The notes below the pieces were generated by a model that saw nothing but the letters and a program-made list of their open reading frames with translations, was not told where the DNA came from and did no database searches. The position numbers and the translations under genes are program-made. This document shows positions 41,785 through 51,889 of a stretch of DNA of 64,000 nucleotides, piece after piece. The number at the start of each line of letters is the position of its first letter. The stretch's first letter is position 1. This DNA comes from Burkholderia sp. USMB20 (lineage in GTDB: Bacteria; Pseudomonadota; Gammaproteobacteria; Burkholderiales; Burkholderiaceae): positions 124,001 through 188,000 of the forward strand of contig NZ_JTAN02000013.1 in NCBI RefSeq assembly GCF_000949135.2, given 5' to 3'.

Positions 41785-43038
41785 ACTGGCGGGCAGGCCG
41801 GGCGCCGGCCCCGACGCAGGGGGCGGCGCGGGCCACGAGGCGCCGCCCGGCGTCGTGCCGTCGCCCTGCAGCGGCGGCGCGACCGACGACGAGTCGGGCA
41901 GGGCCGGCAAGGCCGGGATCTCCGGCATCTGCGGCAGCGGGACCTCGTCGCGCGGCACGACCGGCAGCGCGGGCGGGGTCGGCAGATTCTTCGGCACGTC
42001 CTGCAGGCTCACGTTGAAGATCGTCTGCCGGGCTGGCGACACGTTGACCTTCACCCACTGATTCGCCGGCTGACGCGGTCCGATCGCGACACGCGTCACA
42101 TTTCCCACCAGCACACCGTCGTCCGCATGCAGCGGGCGATCGATCAGGAAACCATTCGCAAGCGGCTCGCTGCTCGCGTGCATCACCAGAATCGGGCCGC
42201 GGAATGTCGCCGCCGCCTTCACCAGCGTTCGTTTCAGTTCACGGAAGCCGTCGCGCACGCGCGGCCGGTTGAAACGCAACCACGCAAAGCGTTCGGTCCG
42301 CTCGTAGCGATCGAACTGCGGATCGCCTTCGAACATCACCACCATGGCGCGCGCTTCGCGCCGCTTCGCGTATTCGGCCGCGTGGTCGATCCAGAAGCCG
42401 TTCGCGACGATGCGGTCCTCGAATTCGCCGTTGCGGCCGCCGGCCGTCAGATAGTGGTTGTTCGGCGCCGGTGCGTTCAGCGCGACGTAGACGACGTCGT
42501 CATGCATCCAGCGCGCATTTTCGCGATACGGCCGGAACCGCGCGACTTCACTTTCGCGGGTGATCTGCAGCGTGCCGGCGTCGGGCAGCGCGGCGTCCGC
42601 CAGCAGCGTCTGGCGCAGGAAGTCCAGGCGTTCGACCGGATCGTAGCTGCCGCCGGCCGCCGTGTTGCACGTGACCCAGTCGTCGTGGCCGGGAATGAAC
42701 ACGAGCGGCACGCGCGATGCGCCCAGGATCGCGCCGCGCTGCGTGTACAGCGGGTCGCGGCACGCTTCCTTCGCACCCTTGAGGTCGCCCGCATAGACGA
42801 CGAAGGCCAGATTGCGCTCGCGCGCGATCGATTCGAACAGCCGCTGCGCGGCCGGCTCGTCGGCCGGCGCGTTGATGACGCCCGACACGATCGCGAACGA
42901 GTAGGGAGCGGCGGCACGCTTGGGCGGCGCCGCGAGCGCGCTCGCCTGCACGAGCGCGAGCGTCGCCGCGACCAGTGCGGTTGCGGCGGCGCGGGCCGGC
43001 CGGCCCGACAGGAGGCTTTTACGCGTGCCCGTCGACAT
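41764..43038 (-). CDS. Exported calcineurin-like phosphoesterase
   Basis: A 424-residue protein with a signal peptide (about residues 1-36, ending QASALA). Metallophosphoesterase-like elements follow: [20 protein letters not shown] and [13 protein letters not shown], then [11 protein letters not shown] and ILVMHASSE. Not every canonical metal ligand is evident, so activity is uncertain. The C-terminal 90 residues are Pro/Ala-rich and probably unstructured. It overlaps the mutS 3' end by 20 bp and ends 20 bp into the convergent SlyD-like gene. Substrate unknown. Confidence 0.7.
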   Translation of the reverse strand: MSTGTRKSLLSGRPARAAATALVAATLALVQASALAAPPKRAAAPYSFAIVSGVINAPADEPAAQRLFESIARERNLAFVVYAGDLKGAKEACRDPLYTQRGAILGASRVPLVFIPGHDDWVTCNTAAGGSYDPVERLDFLRQTLLADAALPDAGTLQITRESEVARFRPYRENARWMHDDVVYVALNAPAPNNHYLTAGGRNGEFEDRIVANGFWIDHAAEYAKRREARAMVVMFEGDPQFDRYERTERFAWLRFNRPRVRDGFRELKRTLVKAAATFRGPILVMHASSEPLANGFLIDRPLHADDGVLVGNVTRVAIGPRQPANQWVKVNVSPARQTIFNVSLQDVPKNLPTPPALPVVPRDEVPLPQMPEIPALPALPDSSSVAPPLQGDGTTPGGASWPAPPPASGPAPGLPASSVQGAP

Positions 43039-45676
43039 CGTGCGAGCGGACGAGCGTGCGCAGTTCGTACAGCAGGTCGAGCGCCTCGCGCGGCTTGAGG
43101 TCGTCGGGATCGATGTCGCGCAGCTTTTCGAGTGCCGGATGCGGGACGTCGGCCGGCGCCGGCGCATCCGCGCACGCGAGTTCGTCGGCCGCGGCGGGTG
43201 GCGCGCTGAACAGGTCGAGCTGCGGCGTGTGCTGGGCGGCCGACTGCTGTTCGAGATACGCGAGATGCTTGCGCGCGGCGCGGATCACCGGCGCCGGCAC
43301 GCCCGCGAGTTGCGCGACCTGCAGCCCGTAGCTCTGGTTCGCCGGGCCTTCGTTGACCGCGTGCAGGAACACGATGCCGTGGCCGTGCTCGACGGCCGAC
43401 AGATGAACGTTGGCCGCCTGCGGGAATTCGGCCGGCAGCTGCGTCAGCTCGAAGTAGTGCGTCGCGAACAGCGTGTAGCAGCCGTTTTGCGCGAGCAGGT
43501 GACGTGCGATGGCCCATGCGAGCGCGAGGCCGTCGAACGTCGACGTGCCGCGGCCGATTTCGTCCATCAGCACGAGGCTCTGCGGCGTCGCGTCGTTCAG
43601 GATCGCCGCGGCTTCGGTCATCTCGACCATGAAGGTGGAGCGCCCGCCGGCGAGATCGTCGGCCGCGCCGATCCGCGTGAAGATCCGGTCGATCGGGCCG
43701 AAGCAGGCCGATTTCGCGGGCACGTAGCTGCCGACGTACGCCATCAGCGCGATCAGCGCCGTCTGCCGCATGAAGGTCGACTTACCGCCCATGTTCGGGC
43801 CGGTGATCAGCAGCAGCTTGCGCTCGGCGCCGAACCGGCAGTCGTTCGCGATGAACTGCTCGACCTGCGCTTCCACGACCGGGTGGCGACCCTGTTCGAT
43901 CTCGATGCCGATTTCGTCGGTGAAGGCGGGCGCGACCCAGTCGAGCGTGCGGGCGCGCTCGGCGAACGCGGCGAGCACGTCGAGCTCCGCGAGCGCCGAC
44001 GCGACGCGCTGGCACTCCGGAATGAACGGCAGCAGCGCTTGCAGCACGCCGTCGTACAGCGCGCGCTCGCGGGCCAGCGCGCGTTCCTGCGCGGACAGCG
44101 CCTTGTCCTCGAAGGTCTTCAGTTCGGGGGTGATGTAGCGCTCGGCGTTCTTCAGCGTCTGGCGGCGGCGATAGTCGTCGGGCACCTTGTCGGTCTGGCC
44201 GCGCGTGACCTCGATGTAGAAGCCGTGCACCTTGTTGTATTCGACGCGAAGGTTCGCGATGCCCGTGCGGGTGCGCTCGCGCGCCTCGAGATCGATCAGG
44301 AACTGCCCGCAGTTCTCGGAGATGTCGCGCAGTTCGTCGAGCTCCGCGTCGTAGCCGCGCGCGATCACGCCGCCGTCGCGCACCATCGCGGCCGGCTCGG
44401 GGGCGATCGCGCTCGTCAGCAGGTCGAGGCATTCGGCGGGCGGCGCGAGCGCCGTGTCGACGCGGGCGAGCGCATCCGCGTTCGCGACGATCGCGCTGAT
44501 GCGCTCGCGCAGCGCGGGCAGCGCGGCGAACGTGTCGCGCAGGCTTGACAGGTCGCGCGGCCGCGCGGACAGCAGCGCGAGCCGCCCGGTGATCCGTTCG
44601 ACGTCGGCGATCTGGCGCAGCGCGCTGCGCAGTGCGTCGAGGCTCGCGTTCGCGGGCGCGTCGAGCAGTGCGCCGATCGCTTGCTGGCGCGACTGCGCGG
44701 CGACCGACGCGCGCGGCGGATGATGCAGCCAGTGACGCAGCAGGCGGCTGCCCATCGTCGTGCAGCAGGTGTCGAGCAGCGAGTACAGCGTCGGCGATTC
44801 GGTGCCGCGCAGCGTTTCGGTCAGCTCGAGGTTGCGGCGCGTCGCCGGATCGAGTCCGATGTATTCGGTTTCGTTCTCGACCTTCAGGCTGCGCACGTGA
44901 CGCAATTGCTGACCCTGTGTGGCGGCCGCGTACAGCAGCAGTGCGCCGGCGGCTCCGCATGCGCTCGTCAGCGAATGCGCGCCGAAGCCGTCGAGGCCCG
45001 CGACGTCGAGCTGGTCGCACAGGCGCTGCGTGCCCGATGCGATATCGAAGTGCCATGCCGGCACGCGTTTGATCGCGCCGGCGCCCGCGGGCACGGCGTC
45101 GGTCGCGCCGTCCGCCGTCAGGATTTCGGCCGGCCGGATGCGTTCGAGCGCGGCGCCGAGCTGGTCGGGTTCGATCTCGGCGAGCCGCAGCGCGCCGCTC
45201 GCGAGGTTCAGCCACGCGAGGCCGATGTTGACCGCGACGCCGCGCTTGTTGTGGCCCGTGCACATCGCGAGCAGGTAGACGTCGTTCTTGTCGGACAGCA
45301 GTGCCGCGTCGGTCAGCGTGCCGGGCGTGACGACGCGCACGACCTTGCGCTCGACCGGCCCCTTCGACGTGGCGGGGTCGCCGATCTGCTCGCAGATCGC
45401 GACCGATTCGCCCATCTTCACGAGCTTCGCCAGATACTGTTCGACCGCATGATGCGGGACGCCGGCCATCTTGATCGGCGTGCCGGCCGAGGCGCCGCGT
45501 TGCGTGAGGGTCAGGTCGAGCAGGCGTGCGGCTTTCTCCGCATCCTCGAAGAACAGCTCGTAGAAGTCGCCCATCCGGTAGAAGACGAGCGTGTCGGGGT
45601 GATCGGCCTTGATGCGCAGGTACTGCTGCATCATCGGAGTGTGGCCGGCGAAGGCTTCGGGCGACAGCGTGGTCAT
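43019..45676 (-). CDS. mutS: DNA mismatch repair protein MutS
   Basis: An 885-residue mismatch sensor. The N-terminal domain has the wedge motif FYELFFED near residue 37, followed by connector, lever and clamp domains. The ATPase has Walker [10 protein letters not shown] and Walker [17 protein letters not shown]. The C-terminal tail with LYELRTLV is the tetramerisation/beta-clamp region. E. coli MutS has 853 residues. The gene looks complete, so no mutator state is implied here. Confidence 0.97.
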   Translation of the reverse strand: MTTLSPEAFAGHTPMMQQYLRIKADHPDTLVFYRMGDFYELFFEDAEKAARLLDLTLTQRGASAGTPIKMAGVPHHAVEQYLAKLVKMGESVAICEQIGDPATSKGPVERKVVRVVTPGTLTDAALLSDKNDVYLLAMCTGHNKRGVAVNIGLAWLNLASGALRLAEIEPDQLGAALERIRPAEILTADGATDAVPAGAGAIKRVPAWHFDIASGTQRLCDQLDVAGLDGFGAHSLTSACGAAGALLLYAAATQGQQLRHVRSLKVENETEYIGLDPATRRNLELTETLRGTESPTLYSLLDTCCTTMGSRLLRHWLHHPPRASVAAQSRQQAIGALLDAPANASLDALRSALRQIADVERITGRLALLSARPRDLSSLRDTFAALPALRERISAIVANADALARVDTALAPPAECLDLLTSAIAPEPAAMVRDGGVIARGYDAELDELRDISENCGQFLIDLEARERTRTGIANLRVEYNKVHGFYIEVTRGQTDKVPDDYRRRQTLKNAERYITPELKTFEDKALSAQERALARERALYDGVLQALLPFIPECQRVASALAELDVLAAFAERARTLDWVAPAFTDEIGIEIEQGRHPVVEAQVEQFIANDCRFGAERKLLLITGPNMGGKSTFMRQTALIALMAYVGSYVPAKSACFGPIDRIFTRIGAADDLAGGRSTFMVEMTEAAAILNDATPQSLVLMDEIGRGTSTFDGLALAWAIARHLLAQNGCYTLFATHYFELTQLPAEFPQAANVHLSAVEHGHGIVFLHAVNEGPANQSYGLQVAQLAGVPAPVIRAARKHLAYLEQQSAAQHTPQLDLFSAPPAAADELACADAPAPADVPHPALEKLRDIDPDDLKPREALDLLYELRTLVRSHDVDGHA

Positions 45677-45845
45677 AGGTCAGGCAGGAAGTTGTTGCTT
45701 TGGTTGCCCGAGTTTACCAGTCGCTTCCATGTGCACGCGCGAAGTTCGCCGTTCGGCCAGTTGCCGGCGGCCGCGACAAGCCGCTGCCGGCTTGGACGGT
45801 CGGAGGTCCGAAGCACCCGAAATCGGCTGGACGTCGCCGGATCCG

Positions 45846-46223
45846 CTACCTGATCTTGAACGAATAATCGCCGTGCGTGCGATGCCCGTCCGACGCGACC
45901 GCCACCCAGTGCACCGTGTACGTGCCGGGCGGCGATGGCGGCAGTGCCACGTGGATCGACTTCGTGTCATTCGGGTCGACTTCCGCCTTTTCCGTGTTCA
46001 CCTGTTTGCCCGCCGAATTGCTGATGCTGAGCGAGCTGAATGCGGGTTCGAGCGGTCCGTCGAAGATGATCGTCACGCCTGCCGGCGCCGCTACTTCCGC
46101 GCCCGCGGACGGCGATTGTTTCTGCGGAAACACATGGGCGAATGCCGTCGACGCGGTCAGGATGCCCGTCGCGAAGGCCGCTGCGCATGCCCCGGAATGA
46201 AATCGGTCGAATCTGCGCATCAT
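45846..46223 (-). CDS. Periplasmic copper-binding protein CopC
   Basis: A 125-residue protein whose signal peptide ends AFA, so the mature protein should begin with His30. An N-terminal histidine together with Asp112 and His114 (SDGHRTHGDY) forms the Cu(II) site of the short CopC type. The Met-rich Cu(I) site of classical CopC is absent. The fold is an Ig-like beta barrel (GVTIIFDGPLEPAFSSLSI; GTYTVHWVAVASDGH). The start overlaps the stop of the upstream gene as TAATG, so translation is coupled. Related to CopC/PcoC/YobA. Confidence 0.9.
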   Translation of the reverse strand: MMRRFDRFHSGACAAAFATGILTASTAFAHVFPQKQSPSAGAEVAAPAGVTIIFDGPLEPAFSSLSISNSAGKQVNTEKAEVDPNDTKSIHVALPPSPPGTYTVHWVAVASDGHRTHGDYSFKIR

Positions 46224-47155
46224 TATTCTCCGTTGCCGAACAGCGGCTTGCCGATCGAGCGGGGCAGGATGTCATCGAGATAAAGGTGTACTTGCAACAG
46301 GATGCCCACGCCCGTTCCGCTCGCGTGATTGACCGGAATCTGCGCCTCGATGCCGAGCTGGCCCCAGCGATTCAGCCACAACGCGCCGGGGTTGATCGTT
46401 CCGGTCGTATGGCCCGAACACGGACTGGCGGTGCACGTGCTCATCGGCAACTCGACGACCGGGATCAGGCTGTCGAACGGCGCCTTGAGGCCCACGTCGC
46501 GCACGAAGTGCTGCAGATAGGGCAGGCTGTATTGCACGGTGACGCCCCAGTTCAACGAATTCGGATCGGCACGGTTCAATGCCAAGCGGGGGCCGACGGT
46601 GCCCGTGATCGCCAGCGGCTTCAGGTACTTCAGGCTGTCTGGCAGGTCGCCGAAGCCCTTGCCGAAGTACAGCGTCGGCGTGATCGCCGAGTGCGGATCG
46701 GCGATCGACCTCGCCCCCGTTCCGCCCAGCTCCGCGGTCGCGCCGACGGAGGCCATGAGCTCATGCCTTTCATTGACGTAGAAGCGGTATTTGGCACCGA
46801 CCTGCCAGTTGTCGAAACCGCGCGCCGAGCCGTCATTGGGCGCATTGAGATTGACGTACGTGCCGGTCACGGATAGCTGGAAACGGGACGTGATCAGCTT
46901 GTCCCATTCGAGTGTCGTCGTGTTGCTGTTCTGCTTGTCGCCGTCATCCGTGTCGGACTGGAGGTGGCCGAACTCGAGGTTGAGTTCGTCCCCGACGCCG
47001 GGATCGTCGACCGCCATGGTCGCCGGAAACACGCGGTTGCCGGCAATCGCGTGAGCCGTTGCAACGGACGGTAAAAGCAGCAGGACGGCAAATGCGGCTG
47101 GAATGACGGACGCTACAAGCGCCGGCATGGTATTGCGTGCAGGTTGGGTGTACAT
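46223..47155 (-). CDS. Outer-membrane-barrel-like exported protein of a copper operon
   Basis: A 310-residue protein with a signal peptide ending VATA, giving a predicted mature N-terminus at His35. The rest alternates hydrophobic residues and aromatic girdle residues (FQLSVTGTYVNL, WQVGAKYRFYV, GILLQVHLYLDD), as in beta-barrel outer membrane proteins. A cysteine pair Cys241/Cys246 (STCTASPCSGH) lies in a probable loop. It is translationally coupled to CopC downstream and follows a DUF2946 gene, so a role in copper passage or binding is likely by context. No named family was recognised. Confidence 0.72.
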   Translation of the reverse strand: MYTQPARNTMPALVASVIPAAFAVLLLLPSVATAHAIAGNRVFPATMAVDDPGVGDELNLEFGHLQSDTDDGDKQNSNTTTLEWDKLITSRFQLSVTGTYVNLNAPNDGSARGFDNWQVGAKYRFYVNERHELMASVGATAELGGTGARSIADPHSAITPTLYFGKGFGDLPDSLKYLKPLAITGTVGPRLALNRADPNSLNWGVTVQYSLPYLQHFVRDVGLKAPFDSLIPVVELPMSTCTASPCSGHTTGTINPGALWLNRWGQLGIEAQIPVNHASGTGVGILLQVHLYLDDILPRSIGKPLFGNGE

Positions 47156-47266
47156 GGTCCCCCCGTTCTGAAGATCGCGTCGATGCGCTCGCGGGTCCGT
47201 CAAAAGACAAAGGACGCGCGAGCACCGGCGATGCAATGTCACAAGCATCGCCGCTGGCTGACTCGT

Positions 47267-47653
47267 TCAGGATGAAAGCGGAGGGGCGCGCGGCTGTGCC
47301 GCGGTAAATCGGAAAGCGCTGCGGGGTGCCTGCAACAGGGGCGCCAACGCCGGATGAGCGGCCCGGTCCGTCGGCACGAATCCCGAGGTTCCGCCCAGTA
47401 GCACCGGCATGTCGGCAAGCAGCCCGCAATATGCGCACGCCTGCCAGTGAACTGCCTTCCCGGGCAACGATGAATGGTCGGGGGCGGTGACATCCGGACC
47501 GTCCTCGCTCCGTACTGTACAGAACGACCCGGATACCGCCTCGAATGCTCGCTCGGACGACAGGCTCTGCGACACCGTCGGCGCAAGCGTCGTCAGCAGG
47601 ATCGCAAGCAATCCCAGAATGCTGCCGATCTTCCTGCGAAGCAGAGCTGACAT
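47267..47653 (-). CDS. DUF2946-family membrane-anchored protein, likely copper-linked
   Basis: A 128-residue protein. The N-terminal hydrophobic segment (KIGSILGLLAILLTTLAPT, about 9-26) is a signal or anchor. The middle carries HWQACAYCGLLADMPVL with Cys73, Cys76 and a nearby His69 and Met82, a soft-metal binding pattern. DUF2946 proteins often stand next to copper transport genes. It is the first gene of DUF2946 - barrel-like protein - CopC, 111 bp before the next start. Confidence 0.75.
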   Translation of the reverse strand: MSALLRRKIGSILGLLAILLTTLAPTVSQSLSSERAFEAVSGSFCTVRSEDGPDVTAPDHSSLPGKAVHWQACAYCGLLADMPVLLGGTSGFVPTDRAAHPALAPLLQAPRSAFRFTAAQPRAPPLSS

Positions 47654-47999
47654 GACCTTGGCGGAATCATGCACCAGCAGGCGCGTTGCCGAAATTATGG
47701 CATGCGTGCCGGACCGCCCCCGATGGGTAATCTCCCGCCTCGTGCATACGCAACGGGAGGAATTTCGTGCCTGTTCTGACGCATGTCGGGCGTTCGTTTG
47801 CGCCAGACGCGACCGGCCGCTTCGGGCGGCGGGAGCGGCCGGTGCAGGCGTTTCATGGCGTAGGCTCGGGCCACATCGCCTGGTCGATGCTTGGTCGGAT
47901 GACGCGCAGGTACCGCTGGCTTCATCGGCGTGACGTCGGCAGGTGCGGTGGCGGGTCGGGCGTTCATGCGACGCGCAAAGCTCGCGTCGGCCACGCTCC
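47654..47999. other. Intergenic region, promoter area of the copper operon
   Basis: The 346-bp gap between the AraC gene end and DUF2946 has no gene of its own. CATAAT on the reverse strand (47694-47699) is a possible -10 for the copper genes, with no clear -35. A perfect inverted repeat with 10-bp arms, ACCGGCCGCT and AGCGGCCGGT (47812-47843), has no T run and may end the AraC transcript or bind a regulator. Confidence 0.5.
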
Positions 48000-48905
48000 T
48001 CAAACGTTGTCCATGCGCCAACGACGCGGCGTAACACCGGTCAGGCGCGTGAATGTTCTCGTGAAGTGGCTCTGGTCGGCGAAGCCGCATGCATCCGAGA
48101 TCATTTGCAGCGGCATGGACGATGTGCGCATGTACATCATTGCGCGTTCGATGCGCTGATTGATCAGCCAGCGATGGGGCGGTAACCCGGTGGTCTGATG
48201 AAAGGCCTTCACGAAATGGCCACGAGACAGGCCGCACGCTTTCGCCACATCGGCGATCGAGATGTTGCCGGTAAGGTGTTCGAGCAGAAAGCCTTTCGCC
48301 ACGCGCTCCTGCCACGCCGTGAGTTTGCCGGTCGACTTCTCCCGCCGCTCGCCGATGCCGCCGTACAGACGCGCGACATGCGTCTGGAAGGCGAGCGCGA
48401 CGTGGTCGATAAACAGCTGGGATGCGTGTTCGGGCCGCGCCAGGGCGGGGAGCAGGGCTTGGCCCAGGCGATGGATGACCGGATCCGTCGCACTCAAATG
48501 CGGCGGCAAGTAAAGCTGGGGCCGCTGCCTGCCACCGATTTCATCGACTGTCTCCTCCAGCGTTCGGCGCGGGAGGTGAAAATGGATGCAGTCGAACGCC
48601 CCCTTCAGGTCGGAAACCCAGTTGCGATCGAGGTCGTGAATCGTGACGGTCCCCGCGTCATAGGGGACGAAACGAGCAACACGTCCGTCAAGCCACAATT
48701 CCTGTTCGCCGAACGCGCGCAATTGCAACACGATGAGATCGGCGTCTTCAAGTTCGTATGGCGCGGTTCGGCCAATATTTCTACGAGATGTCTGCAGTCG
48801 GCTGATGCCGACCTGGGCGTGCGGCAGCGTCTGCGTGACCACGCTTTGCCTGAGGTCGGCCGGCATGAAATCAGATGACGCGTTGTCCGACTGTGCGGCG
48901 GTCAT
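48000..48905 (-). CDS. AraC-family transcriptional regulator
   Basis: A 301-residue regulator. The C-terminal 100 residues are the AraC DNA-binding domain with two helix-turn-helix units (ISIADVAKACGLSRGHFVKAFHQ; LQMISDACGFADQSHFTRTFTR). The N-terminal 190 residues resemble the cupin ligand-binding part of AraC proteins. I chose the ATG at 48905; the in-frame ATG at 48866 is an alternative. It lies upstream of the copper genes on the same strand, but whether it controls them is not known. Confidence 0.88.
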   Translation of the reverse strand: MTAAQSDNASSDFMPADLRQSVVTQTLPHAQVGISRLQTSRRNIGRTAPYELEDADLIVLQLRAFGEQELWLDGRVARFVPYDAGTVTIHDLDRNWVSDLKGAFDCIHFHLPRRTLEETVDEIGGRQRPQLYLPPHLSATDPVIHRLGQALLPALARPEHASQLFIDHVALAFQTHVARLYGGIGERREKSTGKLTAWQERVAKGFLLEHLTGNISIADVAKACGLSRGHFVKAFHQTTGLPPHRWLINQRIERAMMYMRTSSMPLQMISDACGFADQSHFTRTFTRLTGVTPRRWRMDNV

Positions 48906-49116
48906 GGATTCGTGGAAACGTGGAGAATTCGGCCGCGGAGTATACCAAAGCGAAATTTGGCCTGGCATCGGTCGCGTTCGGCACATCGACCACTAATGGC
49001 CGCGGCGCATCGCAAAGAGGGGGGAGCTTCGCGTGGCGAGCCTTGTCAGGCAGGGTGCAGATACTGCTGGATCACCCGGCGCACGGACCTTCGTGCGCCG
49101 GGCCCGACGGGCAAGA

Positions 49117-50739
49117 TCAGGACGCGTGCGCCGACATCAGATCGAGCGCCACCGCCTGCGCGACCTCGATACCGTCGATGGCTGCCGAATAGATGCCGCC
49201 GGCATACCCGGCGCCTTCGCCGGCCGGATACAACCCTTCGACGTTCATGCTCTGGTAATTGTCCTTGCGCCGGATCCGGATCGGCGACGACGTGCGCGTT
49301 TCCACGCCGGTGAGCACCGCGTCGTGCATCGCGAAGCCGGCGATCTTCTTGTCGATCTGCGGCAGCGCTTCACGAATGGCTTCGATCACGTAGTCGGGCA
49401 GCGCGGTGCTGAGGTCGGTCGGGCGCACGCCCGGCTTGTACGACGGCACCACGGAACCGAGCGACGTCGACGGCCGTCCTGCGATGAAATCGCCGACCAG
49501 CTGGCCCGGCGCGCTGTAATCGCCGCCGCCGAGTTCGAACGCGCGTTCTTCCCACTTGCGCTGGAACGCGATGCCCGCGAGCGGCCCGCCCGGATAGTCC
49601 TCCGGCGTGATGCCGACGACGATGCCCGCATTCGCGTTGCGCTCGGCGCGCGAATACTGGCTCATGCCGTTGGTGACCACGCGGCCCGGCTCGGAGGTCG
49701 CCGCGACCACCGTGCCGCCGGGGCACATGCAGAAGCTGTAGACCGCGCGTCCGTTGCTGCAGTGATGAACCACCTTGTAGTCGGCCGCGCCGAGCTGCTT
49801 GTGACCCGCGAACTTGCCGAAGCGGCTGCGATCGATCAGCCCCTGCGGATGTTCGATCCGGAAACCCAGCGAGAACGGCTTCGCTTCGACATACACCCCG
49901 CGATCGTGCAGCATCTGGAACGTGTCGCGTGCGCTGTGGCCCACGGCCAGCACCACGTGATCGCACCGGAGCGTTTCGCCGTTCGACAGCGTCAGCGAGC
50001 GCACCTTGCCCTGATCGATCTCGATGTCCTCGACCCGGGTTTCGAAGCGCACTTCACCGCCCAGTTCGTGGATGGTCGCGCGCATCTTTTCCACCATGCT
50101 GACGAGGCGGAACGTGCCGATGTGCGGCCGGCTCAGATACAGGATGTCCTCCGGCGCGCCGGCCTTGACGAATTCGTCGAGCACCTTGCGGCCGTAGTGA
50201 TGGGGATCCTTGATCTGGCTGTACAGCTTGCCGTCGGAAAACGTCCCGGCCCCGCCTTCGCCGAACTGCACGTTGGACTCGGGATTGAGGACGCTCTTGC
50301 GCCACAGGCCGAAGGTGTCCTTGGTGCGCTCGCGCACGGCCTTGCCGCGTTCGAGGATGATGGGGCGGAAACCCATCTGCGCGAGGATCAGCCCCGCAAA
50401 CAGGCCGCACGGCCCCATGCCGATGACGACCGGGCGCAGGAAGTTGCCGTGCTCGGGCGCCTTCGTGACGAAGTGGTACGCCATGTCGGGCGTCACGCCG
50501 CAATGCGGCGTGCCGGCGAGTCGCGGAAGCACGGCCGCTTCATCCTTGACCTCGACATCGACGATGTACGTGAGCTTGATGTCGGAGCGCTTGCGCGCAT
50601 CGTGCGCACGGCGGAACACCGTGTAACGGAGGAGCCCGTCTGCCGCCACGCCAAGCTCCGCGAGGCGCGCGCGAATCGCGGCTTCGAGGGCGCTCTCGGG
50701 GTGGTCGAGCGGGAGTTTAAGTTCGCTTAGCCGTAACAT
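49117..50739 (-). CDS. FAD-dependent oxidoreductase of COG2509 type
   Basis: A 540-residue flavoprotein. The dinucleotide motif VVIGMGPCGLFAG (about residues 104-116) is set after a 100-residue N-terminal domain, an arrangement typical of this uncharacterised dehydrogenase family. Other blocks are GGAGTFSDGKLYSQI, VVLAVGHSARDTF, MCPGGTVVAAT and the late EGAGYAGGIYSAAIDGI, which closes the FAD site. No signal or membrane segment. Substrate unknown; sequence and length match well-conserved but unstudied bacterial proteins. Confidence 0.85.
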   Translation of the reverse strand: MLRLSELKLPLDHPESALEAAIRARLAELGVAADGLLRYTVFRRAHDARKRSDIKLTYIVDVEVKDEAAVLPRLAGTPHCGVTPDMAYHFVTKAPEHGNFLRPVVIGMGPCGLFAGLILAQMGFRPIILERGKAVRERTKDTFGLWRKSVLNPESNVQFGEGGAGTFSDGKLYSQIKDPHHYGRKVLDEFVKAGAPEDILYLSRPHIGTFRLVSMVEKMRATIHELGGEVRFETRVEDIEIDQGKVRSLTLSNGETLRCDHVVLAVGHSARDTFQMLHDRGVYVEAKPFSLGFRIEHPQGLIDRSRFGKFAGHKQLGAADYKVVHHCSNGRAVYSFCMCPGGTVVAATSEPGRVVTNGMSQYSRAERNANAGIVVGITPEDYPGGPLAGIAFQRKWEERAFELGGGDYSAPGQLVGDFIAGRPSTSLGSVVPSYKPGVRPTDLSTALPDYVIEAIREALPQIDKKIAGFAMHDAVLTGVETRTSSPIRIRRKDNYQSMNVEGLYPAGEGAGYAGGIYSAAIDGIEVAQAVALDLMSAHAS

Positions 50740-50805
50740 GAGTATTCGGATACGGTCGCCACGAAGTCGTGGCGGTGTTGAGACGGGCGCGGGCGCGGCG
50801 CGGAT

Positions 50806-51609
50806 TTACTCCGCTGCCGGATGCATGTAGCTGTAGCGGTTCAGGATCGGGATCATCTGCGCGTAGATCTTCGGATTCGCCGCGACGATCTCATGACGAT
50901 GCAGGAAATCGGCGTCGCCCGTGTAGTTGCCGACGAGGCCGCCGGCTTCGGTGATCAGCAGGCTGCCCGCCGCCATGTCCCACACGTTGATGCCTTGCTC
51001 GAAGAACGCGTCGAGACGGCCGGCCGCGACGTTCGCGAGATCGAGTGCGGCCGCGCCCGGGCGGCGCAGCCCCGTGCAGGCCTGGGTCATTTCGGTGAAC
51101 AGGCGCGCGTAGGCGTCGAGGCCGTCCTTCTCGCGGAACGGGAAGCCCGTGCCGACCAGCGCGTCCGCCAGGCGGTCGCGGCGGCCAACGCGGATGCGGC
51201 GGTCGTTCAGGTACGCGCCGCGGCCGCGGGTGGCCGTGAACAGGTCGTTCTTGTTCGGATCGTAGACGACGGCCTGCGTGACGACGCCCTTGTGCTCGAG
51301 CGCGATCGATACGCAGTAGTAAGGGAAGCCGTGGATGAAGTTGGTCGTGCCGTCGAGCGGATCGATGATCCACTTGAATTCGGATTCGTTCTCCGATTCG
51401 CCCGATTCTTCCGCGAGGATCGCGTGGTCGGGGTAGGCGGTCTTCAGCGTCTCGATGATCGCCTCTTCGGCGGCCTTGTCCACTTCGGTGACGAAGTCGT
51501 TCTGCTGCTTCTTGCGGATCTCGATCAGGTCGAGGTCGAGGGACGCACGGTTGATGATCTGTCCGGCGCGGCGCGCAGCCTTGACAGCGATGTTGAGCAT
51601 GGGATGCAT
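50806..51609 (-). CDS. suhB: Inositol-1-monophosphatase family protein SuhB
   Basis: A 267-residue Mg-dependent phosphatase, the same length as E. coli SuhB. Metal motifs are EESGE (about residue 67), [12 protein letters not shown] and [15 protein letters not shown]. SuhB also acts as a transcription factor partner of the rRNA antitermination complex in E. coli. The start at 51609 ([16 protein letters not shown]) matches the family, although the frame is open to 51759. Divergent from trmJ. Confidence 0.94.
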   Translation of the reverse strand: MHPMLNIAVKAARRAGQIINRASLDLDLIEIRKKQQNDFVTEVDKAAEEAIIETLKTAYPDHAILAEESGESENESEFKWIIDPLDGTTNFIHGFPYYCVSIALEHKGVVTQAVVYDPNKNDLFTATRGRGAYLNDRRIRVGRRDRLADALVGTGFPFREKDGLDAYARLFTEMTQACTGLRRPGAAALDLANVAAGRLDAFFEQGINVWDMAAGSLLITEAGGLVGNYTGDADFLHRHEIVAANPKIYAQMIPILNRYSYMHPAAE

Positions 51610-51889
51610 GAGCCTGGATCCTGTAGCCGGCGGCACGGGCCGCCACGAAGTGGAACACACCGCCCGGAACGGCGCAAAAGGTGCCGGGCGAGATGAGACG
51701 CGAATTGACAAAGAGCAGGGTACGACCCGCGTCGCACGGGGTGCGGCGCGTAAACGCATGATTTTACCCGATTTTCGGGAGTTTCAGGTGACCGGGATGC
51801 GGGGAAACCCCACTGGCCGTCCGGACGAGTGGGTTTGCCGGGGCGATGGCGATACCATACTGCCATTCTGACGAACCGAGTCGTATGTA

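Noticed and set aside
47767-48159. Forward open frame between the copper operon and the AraC gene
   Set aside because: It is largely antisense to the AraC gene, has no domain and no convincing start context.
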